Shown here piece after piece: positions 35,501 through 47,587 of a stretch of 64,000 nt of DNA. The position numbers and the translations under genes were made by a program. Location of the stretch: contig NC_044302.2 in NCBI RefSeq assembly GCF_004027225.2, positions 73,280,993 to 73,344,992 of the forward strand, written 5' to 3'. Within the stretch, counting starts at the first letter, position 1. Each line of letters begins with the position of its first letter. This DNA comes from Strigops habroptila. Its lineage: Eukaryota; Chordata; Aves; Psittaciformes; Psittacidae. The notes beneath the pieces were generated by a model. That model worked only from the letters and a program-made list of their open reading frames with translations, made no database searches and was not told the origin of the DNA.

Positions 35501-38500
35501 GGCATAGCAGAAAATTTTTAATATGCATTATTGGTGTTTTGGGTTGCACAAAAGTATATCTCAAAATCTAGCAATAAAAATGGAAATTGTTAATTTGAAT
35601 TCAGTCTCTAGTATTGACATTGATGCTTATCAGCTTTTAAAGAAGGAGCAATTTTATATGATTAGTGAGCTGTTTAAGAAATGAATCTCAGCTACTGAGA
35701 TGTCAGAATGAATAGAAAACAATCAGGTTAAATTATTGCTAACAAAAAACTCTATGAGGTTTACCAGCAGTCAGCTTTAAACACTATACACTTTCTCACT
35801 CCATGTGTTCTTAAAATGAGTATGTGGAACGTGTGTTTAGCAGAGGGAAGAATAATGTTTTATTTTGATTTTCTAATAATTTATATCTGTCTCAAATAGC
35901 GTATATGTCAAAGTTTCTTGTTGCCTGATGTGCATACAGAGCAAGTCTTCTACATTAATATGCTGTCTCTTTCATCAGTAAGAAGAATACTGAAGTCCGC
36001 CGTCGTGAACTCCTGGAAGCAATTTCCTCACCTTTGCTAGAATATTTGCAAGAACATACCCAAGAAGTAGTCACAGACAAAGCTACCTTTGTCTTGGTTG
36101 CTGACATCTTAAGAACAGCTGTTGGTGAGATCCAGCCTGTGCTAGGTGCAATAGCTAATTTAGCAGCAGAAGAGCTGGTTCCAGGTGGCCGTGATGGGCA
36201 GGTAAAGTAAAAGAGGACAAGTTTCCTGAAATCTTGCACAGCTTTTGCTCATTTTGTATCACTAACATGAAGTCTGCTCACTTTTTCATTTATGTAACAT
36301 CAATGTACTGCCCTGGTAGCACTTGTTTATGAGAGGAGATCTCTTTTTTCTGACATTCTCCTTTCATAGTGGTATTATTACTGCATCTGGAGAGAGAAAG
36401 GCTTGAGCCAGCGTTTCATATGAAGTTAGAGCAAGGTAGTTCATGATCTTTAATCTTCAGAACTGCTTTAAACACTTCGTAGGAATGTAGCTGGCAATCA
36501 TGTTACACAGCCTCTCTTTTAATGTTACCACTATGCAGTCAAGCAGTTAGTAAATTTTTATAGTTTATTTGACTGTTAACACTGAGAACAATGGGTCTCT
36601 TAGCTTTCAGGTGTGCCTATCTCCATGCAAGGAAAGATCTTAGATAATAACTTTGTCTTTACAGCGATAGCTGTCTTTAGAGTATGACCTTCTCTTCATA
36701 TTGTGCCCCTACCTGTCCCCTGTTTTGTTAAGCTCAGTCAGATATGTGTCTGTAGACTAGAAAACAAAAAATGCTGTGTACACTATATTTAAGATAGATG
36801 CCCTCCAGATTTTTGTAGTTGTGCTGAATTTTCCCTGTCTTTCCCCTTCTTTAAGATGTGCATTTTACAGAATTCTACATGAACTACTCACGTTTTCTGT
36901 GATTTCCTGTGAACCATAATTTTCAAGTCTGTGAAAATGTGGAAGTCTGAAAGTTCTTGTAGTAGCAGGTAGACCAATAGATACTGGTCAGTAAGCATGA
37001 GGTTTTTGGAGGGGTGGATGAAACATTGATTGATATGGTTGATTACTGAAAGTCAGATGTTCCAGGGAAGGTGATAAAAAATAAACTGGTCAATTTAAAT
37101 AAATACTCAGATACTTGCATCAAACTTGTCATTATTTGCATAGGTATTGACTAAATGGATCAGAGTGATGAGGTGTCTGAGGGCAGAGTGGACAAAGCCA
37201 GCAGGAATTTATGGACAGACATGTAAATGTGTTTTGAAACATTCTCATTAAATAATTTGGTTTTGTTTTGGTTTGCTTTTTCCTCTTAAAGCTTCACATT
37301 GCAGAGCATCCAGCAGGCCATCTAGTTTTGAAATGGTTAATAGAGCAAGATGAAAAAATGAGGGAGAGTGGAAAAGAAGGTATGTTGGAAATTCAGCTTT
37401 ATTTGATCAAATTAGGACTTCAGAGTAATCAGTTATCTGACCTAAAATAAGATTGCTGCAATTATTTCTTTGACTATACTAATGTATGGAAAATTATAAC
37501 ATGCTGTCCAAGATTGTTGCTTCTAGCTTTTTGCTGTTGTGAGTTGTCATATGAACGGAATGCCAAGGATATGTTTTCTTTTTCTCCAAAGGAAGTACTG
37601 GTCAGGTTTTGTCCTCAGGGGCTTACTGCCTATTTGGCACAGGGTTCATTTTTGTGCTTAAAATGCCTTGATAGCTTTGCTAAATTACACAGCCATTTAA
37701 AGGATAATAATAGAAAAAGTAAAGTCTTTCTAACAGGAAGACTTGTTTCATTAGTGCCTGTGAGCCAAACTGTAATCTTTACTGCATTCATTAATGCTGC
37801 TGGGTTAGTGCTTTCTGTTACTATGATAATTCATGCACAAAAATAGGACATCTTTGCTATTTTATATCCCAGAAGGCAGAGACTGGACACAGATGTTCTC
37901 ATCTTAATTTAGCTTTTAAACTTATTTTATTACATAACTGTACAATCTTGTTGTGTGAATCACCATATCCTAATAGAGATTACTTTTTCTCATACAAAAC
38001 CCTCAAAAAATGAAAGGAGGTGAGCGTAACATAAGTTAGAGTTTGTTGGCATCTGTGGGGTTTTGGGGTTGTTTACTTGTAAGTTTGCTCAGCAGCAAAC
38101 TCTTAGAGTTGTAAGAGCAGTTTTCCTGAAGTTCAGTCCTTCAAATTCAACTGGGGACTTGAGGTCAGCTTAGATTCTTTCTCTTACATATGCCATTGGT
38201 GTAATGAATCTGCAAGTCAGCCTTTCAAAGGTGGTGATGAAATAGAGCCCTGTAGCATTGGTACAGCTGAAACAAACAAGGTTCCCTCGTGGTTTTCACG
38301 CATCAATAAAGGATTAGCTCTGAAGTTTTAAGTAACTTAATCTGTAAACATTACGTTTCTTCAGTTGTAGTCAGATGCCTACAAATGTAGCATTTTTAGC
38401 AGAGGTGTGTGTATTAGTATATTGTATATAATTATCTCTTGCTTTGGTGTCATTCTTACCAAGTTCTTTCTTTAAGTCTTCCTTAAGGCGTGAATAGACT

Positions 38501-38511
38501 TTGACACCCTT

Positions 38512-38542
<31 letters not shown>

Positions 38543-41500
38543 GGTAGATTTAGATTAGATATAAAGAAGACGTTCTTAACTCTGAGGATGGTGAGGCACT
38601 GGAACAGGGTGCGCAGAGAAGCTGTGGCTGCTCCATCCCTGGCAGTGTTCAAGGCCAGGTTGGACAGGGCTTGGACCAGCCTGGTCTAGCAGAAGGTGTC
38701 CCTGCCCATGGCAGGGGGGTTGGAACTAAATGAGCTTTAAGGTCCTTGCCAACCCAAACCAGTCTATGATTCTATGAAGCAGCACGTTTGCCTGCTTTAC
38801 AGTAGTAAACTGTCACACAGTGCTGCTATTGTCTAACTAATTTAAAGCAATACTTGGAAGTTGTTAAACATCTATAAACGTATTCATTGCATTGAATAGT
38901 TGTTTATTTTGAGACAGAAAAACTTTGTGAATGCTTGCTGGCTTAAAACTATTCGATTAAATCACAACTGCAGAGAAGTTATAACAAGCTTCCTTGTATA
39001 AAGATATTTTCTAATTTTTTTTTCTTCTCCCTACTCCTTTCCCATATTTTACAGTTTGCTTTGGAAGAACATTGCTGGAACGTGTTGGTATTGAGAATAT
39101 GAAGACCTGGGCAGAAGTAAATCGAGGCGCCATTATTCTTTGTTGGTACGTAAGGCACATGGCTATTTCTGATTACGTTCCAGCGTTGCTTTCCTGAACA
39201 GCTAAGAGAATATCAGTTGAAATTTCTACAAGCAAAATACAATTTTTTCCTCAGTACATACTGTCTTTCGTGCCACTGCTAAGTCTGCAATGGAACAGGC
39301 TAGAAAAATTCAAACCAGAATTTCCATAGGTTCCTTGAATTCAGGCTTTTACAGTACTACAAAGTAGCTCAATGTTGGAAGATCTTAAAAGATGTGATTT
39401 AATCTTAAAGATTAAAAATCTAATTTATTTTAAAAATTGTGCCTGTAAGTCTTGTTTTACAAGCACAAAATTCTCAAAAAAGCAGCCCACAAATAGCTGC
39501 ATTAAAATAATGAACTTCGAAATAACTGTGGCTGGCAGCAGCATACAAGAATTCTTTTCTTTTTTGGTTTGGGGGCTGGGGGTTTTTGGTAACTTATTCG
39601 TGTGTGTTGATGCCTTAATTATGGAGCTAAGTATGTCTCATACTGAAGTAGAAAAGTGTTCGAAATAGACCAAATGAAAAAACAGATCATGCAAAGGCTT
39701 GTGGTGAGCTAACTGGCTTACAACTTTGAAGCAGTGAACTGTGCAACTGGTGAGATAAAAAAGACCACACAGGCATTGAACTAATATTAATATCTTATTT
39801 TATCAAATGTGAATAGTTGTTTTAATCATTGCTGTTTTCACTTTGTAACTACTTGTCAGTGTCAGGTCATAGAAACCCAATTTTTTGTGCTAACCCAGAG
39901 TGGTCTGTGTTCTGGAGCTGCTGGGTCAGCATTGCTCAGCTGACTCCTCAGGAAAAGTTGCACTGAGCCAAAGTCAGCAAACAGTTCAAACAGACAACAT
40001 GATTTTGAAAAATAAAAACCTCTTTTCCCTTGTTTCTACCCCCCTTTCTCCCTCTTCTAAAGTTACTTTAGGCTCCTTGCTGTTTATTTTCCATCTCTGC
40101 TCTTTATGACTTTGGTGTGAGGCTACTTTGATGTTCATGCTCTTTTGCAAGGTGAATCAAAAGCTGTTTTCACTAATAGGACTTCTGCTAGTTAATTGTA
40201 ACTTTATTTAGTCATCTTCATTCAGATCGTTAGTGAGAAGAATTGGCAGTAGAAGGGTAGCTGCAATCCAGATACAAAACCGGTTTATACAACATCATAA
40301 TAGTCATATGGATTTGGCTGTTAAGGTTGTTCACCTGCTGAAATAATAACACTTCTTCTTTGCCTCTCATAGTAGGTCTTGAGAATTCAATAAATGCTTC
40401 TAATGCCTTTAAGTTATCTGATCCTGTGCACAGATGTTCAGTGGAGATTTGTTGTAAAGGCTTGTTCGCTGACAGTGTACTGTACCGATGCCTAGACTTT
40501 TTTTCCCTAACTCAAGGCCGAGCAGATTCCTTTAGCATGTGGTGTTACTGGCTTATGTATAAAGCTGTTTTGATTGTCCAAATAAAGTTACAAAGTAAGT
40601 TAGTGGAAATAACTGCTTAGCTTCACCATGACAACAGTCTCTTAATAGGTGCTGAAGACTCATAGAAGAAACAGGAAACTAGTAATTGTTCATTAGCAAA
40701 AAACAGGACAAAAATGGTGTATTTTGTGGAAAAGTATGTGACGAATGTCAGTCTTTCCCTCTCTGCTATTACTCATGGCACTACAGGGTGGAACTTTGAC
40801 AAGTGCTTTGTTGCCAAGCAGCGGAGCCTGTCTCCCAGATTGGTAGTTAAACATTTTTCACCAATGTTGAAACACACCTAACAGGAAATAGATAAAAATA
40901 TGGGGGAGGAGTGTGTGTTTGTTTCTTTGCTGTAATTTTGGTTTTAGTTTGGTTTGGTTTTTTAATTTTAATTAAATGTGAATCCTCTGTAGATTGAACT
41001 TCTCGTGATGACTCTTGCCATGACACACTTTCATTTGGGCAGCTGAGAACACACAAACAAAACCTGCTGCTTTTGTTCCATTTCATGTGACACCTGCTTA
41101 CCTCACTAACACTAGTAATTAACCTCATTTTTGTTTAACTGCATGCATTGAAGCTGATGCAGTACCTAAATCATATAGCAGGGATAAACTTAACTTAATC
41201 TGGTATAGATAATAACTGCAATAATCTTTTACATAAAATAATTGTTGAGTTAAAAAAAATCTCATTTAAAACCAAACAGATACTTCTTTTATCATGAGGG
41301 ATGCAAGATCGCTCTGACAGAGGTAATTTTCAGACACTGCCAGTTCTCCCTGAACCTGTGATTGATTTTTGTTTTGTTGTTGGCTTTCAGAAGCCATCTG
41401 CCACTTATGTGCGTATCTGAAACTCAGGATTACCCAGTCAGTCCATTTGAAGATTTTTGGCTTTCTAGTTATTTAAACTTATTCACCATTTACAAGCAGT

Positions 41501-42546
41501 TCATAGTGTGTGCTTGATTGCTTAGTTACCTGGTATCCTCTGGGTGCTCTCCTTTCACTGTCCTACTTAGCAATTTGATTTTAATATGATTTTTATTTAA
41601 AAAAAAAGGTAAACTCTGGGGCCTTGTTCTGGCCTATTACAAGTGTGAAGAGGTTATGCGAGGGTTCTTTGCAGATGTTACAGGTATTATTAAATAAAGT
41701 GTTGTAGGTACTTGAATGTCATGGATGCTGGTTTATTTATGTTTCTACATCTGACCTCAGAATTTTTGGATTTCTGAATGATATGTTACATCAGGGTAGA
41801 AAATGGATAAAACATAGACTTCCTGATTTCTACATGTCATTTCTATAACCAGCATAGTTGTGGGCTGGATCCTTTGGCCTGAGAGAAGAGGCTGTGGGAC
41901 CTGGAGTGGTTTATCTGGGAGAAGGGATGGCTTTGGGGGGGCGCTCAGCAGCATCCCCAGCACCACAGAAGGGCATGGAAGAGAGCTGTGCTATTCACAG
42001 CAGTGAGTGCGTAGTTGGAGGGTGAGGGGCAGCAGCGCAAGTTGAAACACGGGAGGCTCAGGCTGGAGATAGGGAGAAGCCTTTTTCCCATGAGGACGGC
42101 CCAGCGGTGAGTGAGGTTGGGCTGTCTCCTGCAGTTTCAGGCCTGGAGCAGGTGAAGCCCTGAGCAGCCTTGTCTTGTTTCAACCTACTTCGAGTAGGGA
42201 TCTGCAGTTATTTCCAGCCTGATTTATTCTGTGTTGTGTTCTCACTTGGTGTTTCATGCTTTCTGGAAAGTTTTACATCTTTTTCTAGTAGGAGGTAATA
42301 ACATCTGCCCTGAGTTGTATTATTTGTAAGGGGTTACTATTTTCTTACATGGTCATCTTCTTTTCCTATGACATACATGCTGAACTTTGACATTCCTATT
42401 TTCCTGTTTCTTGTAGCCTTCTCCGCAGCACCGATCAAAAAGTGGCAAATACAGTCAAAAAAGGGCTGAAAAAACTTGTCCCGAAGTTGAAGTTAAATAA
42501 AAATGTAAAAGGAATAGAAGCATTACTGGAGAAATTGACTTCCTAG
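20490..42546 (+). CDS. PUM3: PUM3 (Puf-A/KIAA0020), Pumilio-fold nucleolar protein, complete
   Basis: PUM3 is a nucleolar Puf-A protein with an L-shaped array of pumilio-like repeats that binds nucleic acid and supports ribosome biogenesis. Seventeen coding exons with GT-AG borders and matching phases give 639 codons plus TAG (human is about 648): 20490-20586, 22390-22572, 24370-24505, 25228-25303, 25877-25970, 26180-26246, 26825-26999, 28305-28408, 28882-28960, 29348-29446, 30963-31016, 32615-32695, 35033-35175, 35979-36201, 37292-37379, 39055-39145 and 42417-42546. The N-terminal ~140 residues are Lys/Arg-rich, fitting nuclear import. The repeat region follows, with landmarks such as [11 protein letters not shown] (~166), [18 protein letters not shown] (~230), [20 protein letters not shown] (~347) and [12 protein letters not shown] (~433). 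The start ATG sits 10 bases into its exon and matches the expected METKGKKKF beginning. No frame is broken. Confidence 0.97.
20690..21801 (+). mobile_element. CR1 LINE fragment in PUM3 intron
   Basis: A 5'-truncated, decayed CR1 non-LTR retrotransposon of about 1.1 kb in the first intron after the PUM3 start. The 5' end encodes a reverse-transcriptase remnant ([14 protein letters not shown], from 20739). The 3' end has the typical untranslated region (catcaatgag, gaagggtc, agagacttct, then ccttcccacc and tgattctg). Stops and indels break the frame. The antisense strand carries a long chance open frame. Confidence 0.9.
23053..23072 (+). repeat. poly-T tract
   Basis: T-rich run, broken by a single C near its start, just before an AG in the PUM3 intron. 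It resembles a strong splice acceptor, but the codons after it do not belong to PUM3. Confidence 0.5.
23429..23476 (+). repeat. A/C-rich low-complexity tract
   Basis: A run of A with CCC, CAAAC, AACCAACC and CAAACAAACC words in a PUM3 intron. It is one of several such tracts in the window. Confidence 0.65.
29512..29622. repeat. AT-rich low-complexity tract
   Basis: About 110 bases of TAATA, AATAAAT and ATATAAT words in the intron following the PUM3 exon at 29348-29446. Confidence 0.75.
30117..30325 (+). mobile_element. CR1 LINE 3'-end fragment
   Basis: About 210 bases with the typical CR1 3' end: gcacaggttgcccagagaag, tggctgcccc, agtgttcaaggccaggttg, ggaactagatgatctttaag and the terminal tattctatgattcc. 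Plus orientation, in a PUM3 intron. Confidence 0.92.
33483..33985 (-). mobile_element. CR1 LINE fragment, minus orientation
   Basis: About 500 bases of CR1 3' region in reverse orientation in a PUM3 intron. It includes the complement of the gagacttctttact-like and tggaacaggctgcccagg stretches (here cctgggcagcctgttccaat), followed by the conserved upstream part (tcctctatccatcc, ccccgtgagcc). The 8-bp terminal repeats are missing. Confidence 0.88.
35282..35330 (+). repeat. (TAA)n-type microsatellite
   Basis: Two imperfect runs of AAT/TAA triplets separated by gtaaatga, in a PUM3 intron. Confidence 0.8.
38510..38542 (+). repeat. T9A24 homopolymer junction
   Basis: A run of 9 T followed directly by 24 A, abutting the 5' end of a CR1 fragment. 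Confidence 0.9.
38543..38778 (+). mobile_element. CR1 LINE 3'-end fragment
   Basis: 5'-truncated CR1 3' end (gatttagattagatataaag, then gaggcactggaacagggtgc, agcctggtctag, aactaaatgagctttaaggt and the terminal tctatgattctatg) in the PUM3 intron before exon 39055-39145. It is one of the least diverged copies here. Confidence 0.93.
41860..42205 (+). mobile_element. old CR1 LINE fragment
   Basis: A diverged CR1-like 3' region (gttgaaacacgggaggctca, ggagatagggagaagcc, tgaggacggcccagcggtga, gcctggagcag, agccctgagcagcctt) in the last PUM3 intron. It is richer in GC than its surroundings. Confidence 0.7.
42417..42546 (+). CDS. PUM3: PUM3 last coding exon
   Basis: Acceptor tttcttgtag ends at 42416. 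The exon completes a split Cys codon and runs [20 protein letters not shown] to [11 protein letters not shown] and TAG at 42544-42546, as expected for the PUM3 C-terminus (human ends GIEILLEKLST). It lies 3.3 kb after the previous exon. Confidence 0.95.
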
Positions 42547-43880
42547 TGTAAATGAAGCTAAAAAGACAATTTACATCAATGCAATCAACTGAGAGTTGGT
42601 AAGATTTTGCATCATGGTTGTTTTAAGACACAGTACATGCATTTGTAAATTAAATAATTTCTAAACCAGCTTGTCTGTTGAACTTACTCTGTGGTGTACA
42701 GTAAATGCTTGTTCTCAGAGACTGAAATCTCAAGAACATTTAGGAGCTACTGGAAACTTATGAACATGCAATCTAATCAAGGAGTGAAATCTTTCCTGAT
42801 AACCTGCACAAAAATGTTTTGAGTCTTGTTCAGATTTGTGTGTATGTTGTCCTAATCACCATGGAAACAGAGCATCTGTTCTGGAGATGCTGTGTACTGG
42901 GCAGATAAATACACTTGTTCTTAATCTCTTTCCCTCGTGGTTTCCTCAAAAAGCAAAGCAGAAAAACAGCTCAAGTCCCATTCTTACCCTGTGAAGGAGT
43001 GATGGAGGGTCTCATCTTTCAGGAACTAATAAGAATAGAACAAAAATAGTCTCTCTGACATTTCACAAAGAAGGTCCTGAAGGAGAAGCTGACTGTTTCA
43101 GTGCACCACAGTTTGGTTTTATTTTTCTTAAGTCTTCTGAAAACTACAGACTTTTAAGGCCTGATAAACCAGAGGGATTTGGGGTTTTTTTGGTGTCATC
43201 TTTATAATAGGGATGAGATGAATTTTCTTCTGCATGATACCAAATAGATGTCCTATTGATTTCTACTGTACCCTATTTTTGATAGAAAAATCAAGCCAGT
43301 GTTTTATCTTCTCATTCTAAGCAAAGGAGAAAACAAACAAACTAACAAGTAAAACCAAACCTTTCTTGGTAAGGCATCCATATAATACCCTGGTGGTGTT
43401 TCATGCCATGCTGATAGACTAATCCAGAGGACCAAGTTAATTGAATCCTTAACTGTAAGAGTCACTCTTTACTGTTGCTCCAGTTTTTCATAGCAGATAG
43501 GCATTATTTTCTCCTAAGATACAGCTCCCTTGAAAAAGTACAGTGCAACTAATTGGAAGTTGTCAGTGGTTAAGTACACTGGCTTAAGTTTCTGTATTTT
43601 ACGTATCTCGAATTAGACTCCTAAATTACTGAGTTTATTATCAGAGGTCATGATACAACTACTCCTGCAGTCCATCAGGAACTGCAGTGCTCAGAGCCCA
43701 GGAAAATCAGATGACCCAGAAAGACTCAGACTTGCATGCTTAGCATGAGGTAAAATAAGCTGGTTATCTAGGCAGTACCTGTATGTATACAGGTGCTGGA
43801 GTTGTTACGTGCATTTTCTAGATTTGTATGTTTAAGTATAAATAGTTTATCCAAAGCAATAAAATACATTGTTTCATCTT
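42547..43880 (+). other. PUM3: PUM3 3' UTR (inferred)
   Basis: The region after the PUM3 stop has no open frame of interest. The first good AATAAA is at 43858-43863, about 1.3 kb after the stop, which I take as the likely 3' end. A further AATAAA is at about 44284. Confidence 0.55.
43858..43863 (+). terminator. PUM3: candidate PUM3 polyadenylation signal
   Basis: AATAAA in the context GCAATAAAATAC, followed within 30 bases by T-rich sequence. Confidence 0.5.
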
Positions 43881-43971
43881 AATAAGTAATTTCTTGTTTC
43901 TCACTGGTCCTGTCTAGGGGGGATATTTTTTATTATTAAAAAATTACAAGATACTTGAATAGATGATTAAA

Positions 43972-43984
43972 AAAAAAAAAAAAA
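43972..43984 (+). repeat. poly-A tract
   Basis: Uninterrupted A run shortly after the PUM3 3' end. Confidence 0.6.
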
Positions 43985-46900
43985 TCATAAACCCAATTGT
44001 AGTTCAAAGTTTATTTAGGTTAATTTAAGCAGTACGTGAAGGTTATAGTTAGAAGTGTTTCTAACATTGTGTTGTATTTGCATCTGTGGATTTACTGGTA
44101 GTTTGCTGACTGTGCTTCCCTCTAATTCCACCTAATCTTATGAGTAGTAGTAAATACTTGAAGGTTAATCTCAATTCGACCTGATTGGCACTGGCATTAA
44201 GTGTTCATGCTTGTAAACACATCCTATCAGTTACTGAAGGTTGCGGCTCATTAGTTTCTGTAACAGGATTTTTCATCTGTGACAATAAAACAGATCATTT
44301 TAATTAGCAATAGATAATGAATTTAAACTGTAGTGAACTGTTTCTAAAGAAGTCGTAGTTACTGCCTTTTTTGGCAATCTGAATGAAATATGCAACAGAT
44401 TTGTGACTGAATAATTAGTGGTAGAATAAGACATTTCGGGGGGAGGAGGTGTGGAATCTGATACAGCCCTTCTCAATTTTGAGATTATTGAGGGGAATAA
44501 ACTAATGCTTAGAATCTGGCACAGGCATATTTCCAATCAAGAGAATTAAAGGGGGCAGTGAAAGTAAGTCATAGCTAAAGATAGATGTTAATAAACTAAA
44601 TAGCAAAGAGCTATGTAACAATGTCTGGATCTGATTTTATGCTTTGATTGTGCTTTAATGCCAGTTGCTTTAACATAAAGCCTACAAGCCAGTTTATTTG
44701 CATTTTTGCAACCGTGTATATGATTTACTTTGAATTATGTGTAGTAATTTAGAGTGTCTGACTATTAATTTTCCTTACCACAGTTGAGAAATGCCGCTCG
44801 TGATTAGGTAGTCATCAGTTAAGGTTATACTAAAGATGCCACTATTTCCCTACCAGGAACAAACCAAAAATTTTACTGTCAAGGTATGTCTTTAATGTCA
44901 GTTGAAACCAAATTCTGAAGTAGCCTAATGGAAGGGGGGGAAAAGGAGGTTATGGCAGGTGCTAAAGGCCATTTCAGTGGCTTAAGGTACTTCATAGAGT
45001 ACATGCCTTTTTCCCACTGAAGAAGTTGGCTGCGTGCAGTGCCATTTCTGTCCCAGTCTGCTGGGAGTCTCTTTGTGACTGTGTGAAGGCTAACAGAGAA
45101 ATTGTTTGAAAGGCTCTGAAGCAAAAGTATTTTTTCAGTGTGTCTTTTTTCTTTTGTTTGAAATGTACTTGGCAAGGACTTCTGACTACTTTAGATTATC
45201 CAAACTCCTCAAATTATTGTCAGCATCTTAGTATAGCTAGCAGTATTTTTTTAATTGCCAAGACAATAATGGAAGTGCATGTGCAGCAAGTAACTTTGTG
45301 TCTGCCGCTCGCTCAGAAGAGAGACTGTTCCAGGAATTATGGGGGGTCTTGTTTTAAAGCAATTTTTCAGATGTGAAGTGACAATCCCCTTGGCCATCCA
45401 GAGCCACCACCTCTCTCTTTTCCTTTATGTAGCAGAAATTGTAAGTTGAACCACCAGTGTTTAATCATCATGAATGCTGGGACAATCTATGACAGAAAGA
45501 GTGGTGATAGTTGTTTTATTTTGGGTTCTTAGAAGACATAGGACCCATTACCTTGGTAATAGTGTATTTTCCATTATTTGGAAATAGGGCTATACAGATA
45601 GGTACTGTTGCAACTTAATACCTCCTAGTTTAAGGTACAAAAGGACCAGCTTTCTTCTTTGCTGCTAACACAGGATCTCCCAACAACAAGCAGAGTTTCT
45701 CTTTTCCGCTAACGCTCAGTGAGTGAGTTAAATGAAGATTGGGTGCCACAACACCTGCTATTAAGTCATCTTCATGGCGTGATGATAGCACCAATTGTCA
45801 TGGCAGTCAGAATCATCCTTACGGTTGAAATGCTGCTTCAGGTGCACTTCAAGTGTCCGCTCTTAGTCATGCTTTGTCCTTTAATCTTGGTATGTTGCAC
45901 TGAGGGAAAATTTGTACGTGCATTGTCTGCTCTCAGGGAGCATAGTGCTGTTCAGACTGCAATTGCTGCAGTGGGTAGGCCTTTCTTTCTAGCAAGTAAC
46001 TTGCCCCAGGTAATGATACCGAGGAGGTTTTTCTTTGTTGCTGTTGTTTTTAACTGGTTTCCCGCATAAAGGTGTGTTCTGGTTTTTTTTTTAGTGAAAA
46101 TGAACCGAAATAAGCAATGTAACAGTTTCATTAAACCAAGCTTGCTTTTAGATTGTTTTCTTCATAATAATAGAAATTAAAGGGTGTGAATTAAGCCCAA
46201 ATCATTTCATCTTTGCAAGGAGAAAATATTGTGTTAGCACTGGACTGACCACTCTTTTACTCAGGATTCTATGATTGTCTATGAACAGAAACCATATTTA
46301 TACACAAAAATTTGTTTTCAGGCAGATATGCAAAGTGCCTTAGGATAAGACACTAGCATAGTGAATCTGCATTTGTAATGATGAGCTTTATCACAGAAAG
46401 TAGATCTGACTTGTTCAGAAGGTGAATTTTGTGGTAGAATTTGAATAAAGAGTGGATGTGACAGTCTGTGCAGAGAGAAGGACAAGGAGAAGGCAGGCAT
46501 GTAAGGAAATGGTCTCCCGTGCCGTACAAATAAGCTAAAGCTGTAAGAAAGCAGGTATTTGCAGATTTCTGAGGCGGGAGGAAATGGAGAAAAAGAACTG
46601 CTTGAAGACGGAAAGATGCCTTGGAAAAGCATTGTTGAAGTGAATTCCAGTGGGATGATACAAGTGTAGCAGCGATATTACAGCTGTGTAAGAGCAGTGG
46701 AAGCCTGTGGAAAGAGGGAAAGTAGGAATGGTATGCTTACAACCTTGTGCGTCTTCCTCTCTCCTCCTCCAGCCCCTCAGGTGATATAATAAATGTGATT
46801 TTGAATCCAGCAACTTGCCTGCTGCAACGTGAGTCAGTAGTGGGTTTCCTTCTGCCTTTGAACAGATGTTGCATCCCTCTCTTTAGAGCATCTCTGGGCC

Positions 46901-47548
46901 TGGTCAGGCTATTTGCTAAGCTGATTGAGTTCACAAAACAGAGATTTTTGTGTGTGGTGGTGCTGAATTAATTTCTGTTAGTGAGCTGATAAGATTCACT
47001 AAACAAAGGGGAACTCAGTTGAACACCAGAGCACAAGCTAAGCAGCAGCGTAGCATGGTAAGGCAGCGAGAAGTCTGACATTAGCCAGGAGTAGACCTTC
47101 CCTTTGCAGGGGATCAGACTGATCTTTCAGGTTGGCTGAGGTGCATGATCAAATTTGTGTTTCGAATTTGTGTATAAAATGGCACTGTTCTGTCTTCAGT
47201 GCATGGAAATTTAGAGGAACATGCATTGTACTGCATGGAAAAATACACCCAGAAAGTCAGCATTATTTTAAGTCTCATGCCTCAAAGTGGAATGGCAATT
47301 GGTTGACACCTGTGTTTTGATTGCTTATGTTAAATCTTATCAGTAAAACCATGGACAATACTCCCGACAGATCTGTACCAATCCTTTCAACCAACAGTTA
47401 AGGTTTATCTTGAGCTTTCTTGTTCCCTGGCTAATTTTGTGGTGTTAAGTGATTATATTTTTGTTTGCTTAAACTATTCGAGAAATATGCAGACCAAGTA
47501 TTTAACACATTCTGACAGCATCTAGATCTGCCTAAAGTCACTTCTCTG

Positions 47549-47587
47549 GGGTTGGTTTTTTTTTTTTTGGTTTTTTTTTTTTTTTGG
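47549..47587 (+). repeat. poly-T tracts with GG interruptions
   Basis: Two T runs separated by GG and ending in GG, in the intergenic spacer. Confidence 0.8.

Noticed and set aside
38234..38323. Possible C/D-box snoRNA in a PUM3 intron (GTGATGA at 38234, CTGA at 38267 and 38320)
   Set aside because: Box spacing is plausible but no terminal stem and no clear C' box were found; a covariance-model search would be needed to support it.
45719..46069. 116-codon hydrophobic open frame in the spacer
   Set aside because: No family recognised, no splice or promoter context; a length expected by chance in 64 kb.
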